Assembly (NCBI GenBank): GCA_023055505.1
Contig: JALIRH010000119.1
Location: 806,001-870,000 of the forward strand
From: Callipepla californica brunnescens
Taxonomy: Eukaryota; Chordata; Aves; Galliformes; Odontophoridae
Reading direction: 5' to 3'
Length of the DNA stretch: 64,000 nucleotides
This document shows, piece after piece, positions 33,036 through 41,606 of this stretch. Numbering within the stretch: the stretch's first letter is position 1; each line of letters starts with the position of its first letter. The notes under the pieces were generated by a model, which did no database searches, was not told the origin of the DNA, and worked only from the letters and a program-made list of their open reading frames with translations. A program made the position numbers and the translations under genes.

Positions 33036-33775
33036 CAGAAAAGGCCTGAATCCATACAGCCTTTTCACTGTGAAAATCTGGGAGAGAAAATCTGGCTTAC
33101 CATGGAGATCTCAGCTTTAAGGAAATCTAAAAACAAAACAAAGCATGCAGTTCCCAGATTCCCAGCAACATTTTTCCCCATACTTTCACCACCATAGATT
33201 GAGAAGACCATTTGCTGGACTTACACAGTGTCAGCAGGGTGAACCACATTTGGTCAGTGCACAACATTAATTACCACTTGCTCCACAGGCACAGGACAGA
33301 CGGCCTCAGCGGTTAAGCACCCAGCCACTACAGGGATACACTTTCTGATTCACACTGCTGCAAAACGGCACCCATCTATTGTGCAAGTACCTGCTGTAAA
33401 CCGTAACACAGAAACTCTAGCAGCTACGGAAATCAGGAAAGAAATACTTCAAGAACTAATCAATACTTCTACTCAAAGGACGTATGAATATACTTCAAGT
33501 AGACTTCAGCTTCCAGGACCACGACATCCCAAGGTCCTGGAACAGAAAAACAACTCCGAATTTAATTCCAGAACTGGATCAAGAAATTAAGTCAGTGAGA
33601 TCAAGACATTCACCCAGACAGCCACAGCTCATCAACCTCACCTTCATTTCCACCCAACAGAATAATGCTATGTAAACTACATAGCATAACACGCCCTGCC
33701 CCCTTTCTTGCAATATCCTGAATATAAAATCCCTTTTCTTTTTTTTTCCGTTATCCAAAATTTACATAGGAATAC
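33036..33775. other. Unique DNA, no recognised gene
   Basis: Ordinary AT/GC-balanced single-copy-looking sequence below the last XPO1 exon. A plus-strand frame at 33381-33590 (69 residues, charged, with EIRKEILQELINTST) has no motif I recognise and no strong splice context. The next XPO1 exon expected downstream of 33776 is not seen, so the XPO1-derived block may end within this stretch. Confidence 0.5.
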
Positions 33776-33970
33776 CTTCTTGATCATATTTAACGTGCAC
33801 TCAAAAACAGCATCAAAGATCTGAGGTATTTCAGCAGCGATGTGCCCACCCAGCTTCTTTACAGCCACAGCCACAGCACCCAGTACTGCAGGCTCTCTAG
33901 CAGCTGGAACATTTCTCTGGTAGTCAATGAGAGCGGCACCCAACAAGGGAGGAACAAAGTTTTCAGCAAC
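33776..33970 (-). pseudogene. XPO1: XPO1-like exon (d), 195 bp
   Basis: Acceptor TCTTGACGTAG, donor AAG/GTATTCC. The 65 codons begin VAENFVPPLLGAALIDYQ and end IFDAVFECTLNMIKK, clearly the HEAT-repeat region of exportin-1, which carries NES cargo out of the nucleus with RanGTP. Exon length and frame match the gene. Changes such as AVLGAVAVAVKKLGGHIAAEI against the usual exportin-1 residues show divergence beyond a recent copy. Confidence 0.88.
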
Positions 33971-34348
33971 CTACGTCAAGAGCAAGACATGCTTAGAGCA
34001 GTGCAGTTACCCAACAAAGCCTCACACAGCAGTTCGGAAAGAAGCTAAAAATGAACTTACACGCCCACATGCTTCCCACACACTGTGTTCATCCAGCAGT
34101 GCTTGCCTGAGGGCTCTCCTACACCTTCCTGCTTCCCCTTAGGACTGCTCTCAGCTGACACTACCTGAAGCACTCAAAACACAGCTCAGGCCTACCCCTG
34201 TATGGTCACAGCTTATCATCCTTCCTGCAGATATTGCAGTTCTGAAGCCAGTTCTTGTGAACAGAACAGTGTTAACTGCACTGCAGCAAAAGAGCAGAGT
34301 TCCTCCTGAATGTGTCCTATCAACTCTTTGGATGCCATATTTACTTAC

Positions 34349-34455
34349 CATCTGAGGATCGTTGGACCTGCTCACCCAGCCAGAAATCAGTTCTAAACTT
34401 TCCCTTTTTACAGTCCTCATCCTTCTAACCAAGGGCTGCTTGGTTTCCACTTCGC
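34349..34455 (-). pseudogene. XPO1: XPO1-like exon (c), 107 bp
   Basis: Acceptor CCTTTCAG, donor CAGATG/GTAAGT, reading GEVETKQPLVRRMRTVKRES, then LELISGWVSRSNDPQM, in frame with the exons on either side. Sequence continues XPO1 without a gap. The longer frame around it (34151-34567) is exon plus intron. Confidence 0.88.
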
Positions 34456-35853
34456 CTGAAAGGTAGCAAAGCTGCACTGAATCTGGGTTAAGATGCGTCA
34501 ACAAACAGATTCCCCTCAACTCCTTCCAGAAGATTGAGAATGTTTCATTTTTATACCCAAATGACAAAGAAGGAAGATCTCTCCTTCATATTATGCAGAT
34601 TAAAACCATTTTCCCATTACTTCAGCTCCATGGATCCAAGTTGCAATTTAGTATTCCAGTGCTACTGCTGACAGCACACTCTGCCAGTACAACTCAGAAA
34701 CAATGCTGCAGCTTCTTTTTCAAGGAAGGGAATGTTCCTTCAGCTCTCAGGATCATGCTTACCTCTGGCTCTCACTGCGTGATGAGAAGAACCAACCTAT
34801 ACAGTGTTCTAAAGCACGCTCCTGATTTGGTCACAAACATAATTGTTCCAACTTGTCTTTACTACAAGGAGCCTAATTCTTACTTCATTTTCTCACGTCC
34901 AAGTCCATGCAAGTCTCGTCAGTAGAACTTGCCCTAACTGAGTGCACAGACACACACTCATAACAGTACATCCAAGGAAAACCTCACCAGACTGCAGCCA
35001 GGGAAACAAAGGCAGAACTGCTCCTGCTGCCATCAGAGATAACAACTGTGAGAACACACTCTGAGCCGAGTGCCATCTCAATAGCTGTTGCTCGAGTAAA
35101 ATCTCACCACTACAAGTCCTAGCAACTGCTTCCTATTTCTCTCGTTGTGTTTTCTTTTTGTTTTAAGCACCTTCTGGCAATTAGAGCTGCAGAATCAAAA
35201 GAATGCATTAAGTTCTGAGAAGCTACGTCAAGGTGTATTCATTGCATGGGTAAGAAAGTCTGTCAGAACACAGCTCCAATAACCGAGTCACTTCATTCCT
35301 CAAGGGATGCTCCAGCAGCACATTCTACTTGGATATCACAGACCCAATTTTTTCCAGGTAACAGTGGTTAGGTAACTCGAGTAGCTCCTAATTCCTCCTC
35401 AGTGATTACCAGTCTAGTTTGTGACAAATCTGAGGCGCCTTCACTGAAGTTACACTTCTGTAAGAAAGCTGTTTCAGTAGTAGAATATCACCAAACCAAA
35501 ACTCTGCCAACGTCCTAGGGTCTTTTCTTATCTAAAACGATGAAGTCAGAACTTACAACTGTGTCTCCACAAGACTGCTATTAGTCAGCAGTCTCCGGTA
35601 CCCTTCCTAAACTCACACTTGAAGAGCTTTCCTCCTTCCGGAATCAGAGTTTCTTTGAACAAAACATCTGGCTAACAAAAACAAGAACCTAAGCAAGCAC
35701 ATTTTCAGGCATTCTCTTGCCCAAACGCACACACAAAGAAGCAACAAAAACCACCACCACCAACAGACACGCAATGAGATAAGCCCAGCAAATTCACAAC
35801 CTGATCACGTGCACTGCCCATCCCGCTGTTAGGAAGGACGTGCAATTTCTTAC

Positions 35854-36037
35854 CGTCAGCCTCAAGAGCTGCAGACATGTTTTCACTTGGGCACTTGGAC
35901 ATATTCAGCATATCTAAATCAATTCTTCCCAGCTGAATCACAAAGGGGCGGCCAGCTGCTTTCCATGCCCTTACGCTGCTTTTCAGAATGCTACCAAGCT
36001 GCGTAACGGCTTCAGGATCCTTCAGAACATCAACATT
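35854..36037 (-). pseudogene. XPO1: XPO1-like exon (b), 184 bp
   Basis: Acceptor TCTTTTCCACAG, donor GACG/GTAAGA, reading NVDVLKDPEAVTQLGSILK, then PFVIQLGRIDLDMLNMSK and SENMSAALEADG. It joins exon (c) in phase (184 + 107 = 97 codons). Substitutions against the very conserved XPO1 are frequent (CPSEN, ALEADG), so constraint was relaxed. Confidence 0.88.
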
Positions 36038-36354
36038 CTGTGGAAAAGAACTGAGCTAACTCCAGTCAGTCAACGAAAACGCCATTTATCTTCTAATACA
36101 AAAACGGTCACTTTCACGTTTAGGGTTATCTTACACGCTGTGTTAAAGCATGTTCTGTCAAGTTCTTCAACTGGATTTAAACCAGTCTCAGTTGTTTAGG
36201 TCTCCTTCAACACTTCTACTGCCAGATCAACCATTGCTTTATAAAAGTTCAGCACAGCCAAGTTCACTTCATTCCACAGATAAAAAAAAAATGGAATAAC
36301 AACAAACATTCAGCACTTTTACTTTAGTTGAATACACAAAATGTACCGTCTGAC

Positions 36355-36489
36355 TTTTGTTGCCTGCCGAATTCTGCAGTCCTATACTGGATTAGGGAGC
36401 AGCATGTGTTTTTCTATCAGATGCTCCTGTACAGTCCGGTCTGTCTGCGCCCCAACCACGTATCCTACTGCTCCACAGAACGGATGCAC
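36355..36489 (-). pseudogene. XPO1: XPO1-like exon (a), 135 bp, with a nonsense codon
   Basis: Acceptor TTTTTCAATCAG, donor AAAA/GTCAGA, reading VHPFCGAVGYVVGAQTDRT, then VQEHLIEKHMLLPNPV. Codon 36, a Trp in exportin-1, is TAG here (36382-36384), after which DCRIRQATK continues in frame. This stop makes the copy a pseudogene or a truncated protein. Upstream exons are not seen up to the CR1 at 36680. Confidence 0.88.
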
Positions 36490-36679
36490 CTGATTGAAAA
36501 ACAAGAAGTCCAACAGAAAGTTAAGGAAGACTAACCCAAAATGTACAGCGTTCAGGTAGTAAAAGTTCAAAATGGCTTTCCAATGACTAAATACCCACTT
36601 CCCACCTCAGTTCACAAGATCCTTCTCCATCCTTTCCTTCCTTACTCCACATTTAAAGCAAGCCTCTGCTCCCCTCCAA

Positions 36680-37183
36680 TACAGGCAGGAAATTAGAAAT
36701 GCAAAAGCCCAGCTCCAACTTAGACTGGCTACTGCAGTAAAGCAGAGCAAAAAATCCTTTTACAAATATATTAACAGTAAAAGAACTAAGGAGAATTTCT
36801 CTCCTTTACTTGATGCGGCAGGGAATGGAACCACAGAGGATAAGGAAAAGGCTGAGGTTCTCAATGCCTTCTTCACGTCTCTCTTTAATAGACAGATCAG
36901 TTAACTCAGGATACTTTTTGCCCTGACCTGGAAGTCTGGGACGAAGCGCATCATACACCCCCTGTGATCCTAGCAGAGACAGTCAGAGACCTGCTCCTCC
37001 ATCTGAACTGCCGCAAGTCCATGGGACCAGATGGGATCCAACCAAGGGTGCTGAGGGAGCTGGCAGAGGTGATTGCCAAGCCGCTTTCTGTCATCTATCA
37101 GCATTCCTGGTCATCTGGAGAGGTCCCACAAGATTGGAGGCTTGCCGATGTGACTCCCATCTACAAAAAAGACCGTAAGGAAG
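36680..37183 (+). mobile_element. CR1 LINE fragment (ORF2 part), interrupted
   Basis: Plus-strand codons hold EDKEKAEVLNAFFTS, KSMGPDGIQPRVLRELAE and VPQDWRLADVTPIYKK, the start of CR1 reverse transcriptase, with stops in between (near 36901). CR1 is the main LINE of birds. It is cut at 37184 by the ERV-L LTR, and the rest of CR1 is not seen because the far side of the provirus is lost. Confidence 0.88.
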
Positions 37184-37444
37184 TGTCATGGTTTTATGAT
37201 TTTTTGGTACTGGTATTCCACATCATGGCATCATGTGGTGCATTGGGAGTCAGGGAGAAAACTACATTCCCCAGAGGACTTGGCAATGCTTTGTATTTTT
37301 TCACGTGTTTTCCGCTCAGAGGGAACAGATAAAAACTCTCTGCGGTCACGGGACATTCTCTCTTTCCTCTAGGATCACTTAGGAGTGGGTGCTCGCTGCC
37401 GTCCGCCTTCAGCGTTAGCGCAAGGCCTTCGGTTTATCAGGCAC

Positions 37445-37479
<35 letters not shown>

Positions 37480-37722
37480 TACTCGTTTTGTTTGATTCAT
37501 TGGGCTTAATTCCAAATTGTATTGCATTATACTGTGTTATTTACTTCCTGATGTCTTATTTAGTAAATTAGCTTTTCCCCCTCAGATCGTTGCCGCTGTT
37601 TTGTTTTGGGGCTTATCTCCCTTTTTCCCTTTCCTCCTTCCCCTTGTCCGGGGTGTGGGCCTGTGGGTCTCCTTCCTCGGTTGTCGCAGGGCCGGGCTGA
37701 ACCGGCTCACAAACCCCTGACA
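37184..37722 (+). mobile_element. 5' LTR of the avian ERV-L provirus
   Basis: 539 bp from TGTCATGG to CCCCTGACA, same family as the solo LTR at 15613. It contains a CT microsatellite (37441-37478) that the solo LTR lacks. The LTR disrupts CR1 codons. A 3' LTR is absent from the window. Confidence 0.92.
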
Positions 37723-37726
37723 TTTT

Positions 37727-37744
37727 TGGCGCCCAACGTGGGGC
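37727..37744 (+). other. Primer binding site, tRNA-Lys(1,2) type
   Basis: TGGCGCCCAACGTGGGGC lies four bases after the LTR end and matches the complement of the tRNA-Lys(1,2) 3' end, as used by several beta-type retroviruses. This marks the start of the internal region. Confidence 0.9.
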
Positions 37745-37954
37745 ACAACCAGCTGCCTTAGCCAGGCAGAGACAAACTTTTAGAGTACATCTCTGTCTGT
37801 TGTTAACAAGCTTATCTGTACTGCAAGTGCTGTACAGCAAAACACGACCTTGAAGTCCGGGCGTACTGTCAGTTGTTTTGGGATATCTGTAAACTTCTTT
37901 TGGGTACTGCCAGATTGTTTTAGTACAAGAAAAAAAAAAAATAATAATAAAAAG

Positions 37955-38371
37955 ATGTCTTTTCTGTTTCTGTTAAAACTGCCCTTACAGGGATTGTACT
38001 TCACCGCTTTTTCCCTCTTAATGCTCAAAACGTACTGGAACTTGGTTAAGTTTGCCATTCTGTTCCATTGGGTCTGGTCCCTGTATGATAAATTAAAAGC
38101 AATGATAGAGGAACCTGCCAGATCCCAGGGCACCCCAGCTAATGGAACAAAGGATAACATGTTAACGAACCATGTGATGTTTGAATGGGTATCCAGGTTC
38201 CCCTCTCAGTTTTTTATGAATTTTCAAGATCACAGCTTAGGGATGGTGTTAATAATTGGGATATTAGTCCTCCTGCATGTAGTAGCACTTTACATCATGT
38301 GCAGGAAGCTTCTCCCAGAAACAGAGAATGTTGAATGGCAGGGAGAGTGGAGAGTTTTAGGAAAGAAATGA
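37955..38371 (+). CDS. ERV-L leader ORF, predicted membrane protein
   Basis: From the first ATG (37955) the frame gives 138 residues between the primer site and gag. Two hydrophobic stretches stand out: residues about 5-35 (KLPLQGLYFTAFSLLML, AILFHWVWSLY) and about 104-126 (LGMVLIIGILVLLHVVALYI), with a polar loop between, so two membrane passes are predicted. No retroviral domain is recognised. Upstream in frame it is open to 37850. It could be a real leader gene of this family, a former N-terminal part of Gag, or chance. Confidence 0.45.
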   Translation: MSFLFLLKLPLQGLYFTAFSLLMLKTYWNLVKFAILFHWVWSLYDKLKAMIEEPARSQGTPANGTKDNMLTNHVMFEWVSRFPSQFFMNFQDHSLGMVLIIGILVLLHVVALYIMCRKLLPETENVEWQGEWRVLGKK

Positions 38372-38386
38372 GAAGGATGGGGACAC

Positions 38387-38535
38387 CCGGTGTCATGGGA
38401 TTTTTCTCCTGAACAATTGCAGGATCCTGAGGAGCTAGGCCTGTATCTGAGTAAAGGGTGCTGCGGCTCAGAAAGATCTGAGGTGGAACACTTATTTGGG
38501 GCTTGGCCTATGCTTACCGAGGTTTATATACTATT
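38387..38535 (+). pseudogene. Gag-like leader segment in another frame
   Basis: The frame HPVSWDFSPEQLQDPEELG followed by LYLSKGCCGSERSEVEHLFG and LTEVYILL ends at TGA near 38536, just as the gag frame opens. The composition and Pro/Glu pattern look protein-like, so a frameshift may have split an original upstream Gag segment from the part below. Confidence 0.4.
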
Positions 38536-39612
38536 ATGAAGAGAGAGAGTGTCCAAACTGAGGCCCAAACCAAAGAGGAAAACCTCCCGGTCACACCTGA
38601 CCAGCCAAAGGAAGCACCAGTATCAAAGTCAGTTGCCCCTGTGGAAGGCAAGAAATGGAAACGTGTGTCCTCGCGCCTAGAACGCAAAGAAGAGGTGCCG
38701 AAAGAAGAGGAAGATATAGGTGAGGGGGTGGCCACAACCCCATCACCATCGAGAAAGGCAACAAAGAAAAGTGAGAGACATGGAGAAGAAAGTGATGATG
38801 AAGGTGAAGAGAAAGTTAAAGTTACGACGTTTCGTTGGCCCGTGAAAATGTCTGAGATCCAAGGCTCAAGAAAGGAGTTTATTCGACGTCCAGATGAGAG
38901 TATTGTCACTTGGTTGCTTCGGTGTTGGGACAACCGGGCCAACAGTGTGTCCCTTGATAGTAACGAAGCTCGCCAACTAGGAAACATTGCCCGAGATCCG
39001 GCTGTCGACAGAGGAATCAGCAGGTATATGGATGGAATCGCCAGCCTCTGGCAACGAATGCTAGTAGCTGTGAGGGAAAGATATCCCTACAAGAGTGACC
39101 TGGCACCTAAAGTGAAAAGGTGGAAAACTATTGAGGAAGGCATCCAGTATTTGAGAGAAACAGCTGTGGCGGAAATGCTGTATGATCCCACCTTTGATCC
39201 TGACGATCGGGACCATGATCCGGAGAAAGTAAGGAGTACACCCGAAATATGTCAGAAGCTTTCAAAGTCAGCACCAGAAAGGTACGCCGGTACACTAGTG
39301 ACAACGTTCAACAGATATGAGGACCAAGACAGAAAACCCCCAGTTTTTGAACTAATTCTTACACTTCAAAACTTCAAACAAAAATTTCCGCCGCCATACA
39401 CGTCCATTTCAGCCATATCAAAGTTCGAAGGACAAATGGTAGATATACTGGGAAAATTATCCCAACTGATTGATAGGGTTGAATCGGTTGCAGCTATCAG
39501 AAGCAAACGCCATCCTGCTCGAGCAAATGACAGCACTAACTTCACTAACTTCATGTCGCGTGCGGCTTTGTGGAGTTACTTACGTGCAAATGGAGAAGAT
39601 ATGAAGGAATGA
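38536..39612 (+). CDS. gag: Gag of the ERV-L provirus (Fv1-like)
   Basis: ATG 38536 (MKRESVQTEA) gives about 358 residues to TGA 39612. The N-terminal third is charged and low-complexity (KKEE, DDEGEE). The centre, from RRPDESIVTWLLRCWDN onward, is the capsid-like region that ERV-L Gags share with mouse Fv1. Near the end comes ESVAAIRSKRHPARAND. No CCHC zinc knuckle is visible, as in other ERV-L. The frame is intact over about 1.1 kb, so the element is fairly young here. Confidence 0.75.
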   Translation: MKRESVQTEAQTKEENLPVTPDQPKEAPVSKSVAPVEGKKWKRVSSRLERKEEVPKEEEDIGEGVATTPSPSRKATKKSERHGEESDDEGEEKVKVTTFRWPVKMSEIQGSRKEFIRRPDESIVTWLLRCWDNRANSVSLDSNEARQLGNIARDPAVDRGISRYMDGIASLWQRMLVAVRERYPYKSDLAPKVKRWKTIEEGIQYLRETAVAEMLYDPTFDPDDRDHDPEKVRSTPEICQKLSKSAPERYAGTLVTTFNRYEDQDRKPPVFELILTLQNFKQKFPPPYTSISAISKFEGQMVDILGKLSQLIDRVESVAAIRSKRHPARANDSTNFTNFMSRAALWSYLRANGEDMKE

Positions 39613-39779
39613 CATCAAAAACCCACCCCTGCACTGCGAGTACGGGTGAGAGAATTACAACACAGACCAACTACCAGCGAAGTTGTTCCCGTCACTACAG
39701 GTAATGAATAGAGGGGCCCTGCCCTCAGCCAGAGGAGGGAGAGGGATAATAGAGTGTATTGGACTGTGTGGATTCGGTG

Positions 39780-40047
39780 GCCTGGCACATCAAACCCACA
39801 GAAATAGGAGGCACTGGTGGATACTGGTGCACAATGTACTCTAACGCCTTCAAGTTATAAAGGGGCAGAATTGATTCATCTCTCTGGAGTGACTGGCGGC
39901 TTTCAGGAATTGTCTGTGCTGGAGGCAGAAATAAGCCTCACGGGTAAAGACTGGCAGAAGCATCTTATAGTGATTGGACAGGGGGCCCCACGCATACTTG
40001 GTATAGACTATCTCAGAAGGGGGCACTTTAAGGATCCCAAGGGGTAG
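39780..40047 (+). pseudogene. pro: ERV-L protease region
   Basis: ALVDTGAQCTL (about 39810-39845) has the D-T-G-A active site of a retroviral aspartic protease. It is followed by flap-like VTGGFQ and the GIDYLRR stretch. The frame meets TAG at 40045-40047 and continues in frame with WAFGIATVD beyond, so a single nonsense change separates it from RT. Between gag and this frame there are stop codons (for example TAG near 39708). Confidence 0.78.
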
Positions 40048-40965
40048 CGATGGGCTTTTGGAATAGCTACTGTGGACACAGATAGCATTAAGCAACTATC
40101 TGTTTTACCTGGCCTGTCAGAAGATCCATCTGTTGTGGGGTTGCTACAAGTGGAGGAGCAACAGGTACCAATTGCTACAAAAACGGTGCACAGACGGCAG
40201 TACCGCACCAACAGGGATTCCTTGCTCCCCATTCATCATCTGATTCGTCAGCTAGAGAGCCAGGGAGTGATCAGCAAAACTCACTCCCCGTTTAACAGCC
40301 CCATATGGCCAGTGCGTAAAGCCAACGGAGAATGGAGGTTGACGGTAGATTACCGTGGCCTGAACGAAGTCACACCTCCACTGAGTGCTGCTGTGCCAGA
40401 CATGCTTCAACTCCAGTATGAACTGGAGTCAAAAGCAGCCAAGTGGTATGCCACCATTGACATTGCTAACGCCTTCTTTTCAATTCCCTTGGCCACAGAA
40501 TGCAGGCCACAGTTTGCCTTCACCTGGAGAGGCGTTCAGTACACCTGGAACCGTTTGCCCCAGGGGTGGAAGCACAGCCCAACCATTTGCCATGGGTTGA
40601 TCCAAACTGCATTGGAACAGGGTGCTGCTCCTGAGCATCTGCAGTACATCGATGATATTGCTGTATGGGGCAATACAGCAGAGGAAGTTTTTAAGAAAGG
40701 AGAGACAATAATACAGATCCTCCTGCGAGCTGGCTTCGCTATTAAGCGAAGCAAAGTGAAAGGACCTGCACAAGAAATTCAGTTCCTAGGCATAAAGTGG
40801 CAAGATGGACGTCGTCACATCCCAACAGATGGGATTGACAAAATTACTGCCATGTCTCCACCCACCAGTAAGACAGAGAGCCAAGCTTTTCTGGGTGTAG
40901 TGGGATTTTGGAGACTGCATGTTCCAAACTACAGCCTCATTGTGAGCCCCCTTTATCAGGTGACC
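40048..40965 (+). pseudogene. pol: ERV-L reverse transcriptase
   Basis: Palm and fingers are clear: FNSPIWPVRKANGEWRL, VDYRGLNEV, TIDIANAFF (first catalytic Asp), LPQGWKHSPTICHG and YIDDIAVWG (active-site pair, Y-I-D-D). EIQFLGIKW and AFLGVVGFWR mark the thumb. The frame is open from 40048 until a frameshift at about 40960. RT copies the RNA genome in the particle; with no intact downstream pol this copy cannot be autonomous. Confidence 0.88.
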
Positions 40966-41606
40966 TCTGGAAGAAGAATGATTTTGTGTGGGGCCCTGAG
41001 CAGCAGCAGGCTTTTGAGCAAATGAAGCAGGAGATAGCCCGTGCCGTGGCCCTGGGGCCAGTGCGGACGGGACAGGATGTAAAGAACATCCTCTACACTG
41101 CTGCTGGAAAGGAAGGTCCCACTTGGAGTTTGTGGCAAAGAGCTTCTGGAGAGACCCAAGGCCGACCCCTTGGTTTCTGGAGTCGAGCATACAGGGGGTC
41201 TGAGGAGCGCTACACTCCAACTGAGAAGGAGATCTTAGCCGCATATGAGGGGGTTCGAGCTGCTTCTGAAGTAATCGGTACTGAAACGCAGCTCCTTCTG
41301 GCACCTCGACTGCCAGTACTGAACTGGATGTTTAAAGGAACAGTTCCCTCTACCCATCATGCTACTGATGCCACTTGGAGTAAGTGGATTGCGCTGATTA
41401 CACAGCGAGCTCGGATGGGGAACCCCAACCGTTCAGGAATCCTGGAGGTGATCATGGACTGGCCTGAAGGTAAAAAGTTTGGAACAACCCCAGCAGAGGA
41501 GGTGTCACGTGCTAAAGAAGCCTCACCATATAATGAACTAACAGAAGATGAAAAGAGATACGCCCTGTTCACAGATGGATTGTGTCGCTTTGTGGGAAAG
41601 CCCGAT
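40966..41606 (+). pseudogene. pol: ERV-L connection and RNase H start, truncated by minisatellite
   Basis: In a shifted frame: FVWGPEQQQAFEQMKQEIA, RPLGFWSRAYRGSEERYTP and YALFTDGLC, where the TDG holds the first RNase H Asp. Then at about 41606 GGAAAGCCCGATTGCTGCCCCATAG passes straight into the 11-bp minisatellite. The rest of RNase H, integrase, any env and the 3' LTR are absent. Confidence 0.85.

Noticed and set aside
33381..33675. Plus-strand frames of 63-69 residues below the XPO1 exons
   Set aside because: No recognised motif and no convincing splice or promoter context. Kept only as part of the unique-DNA entry.
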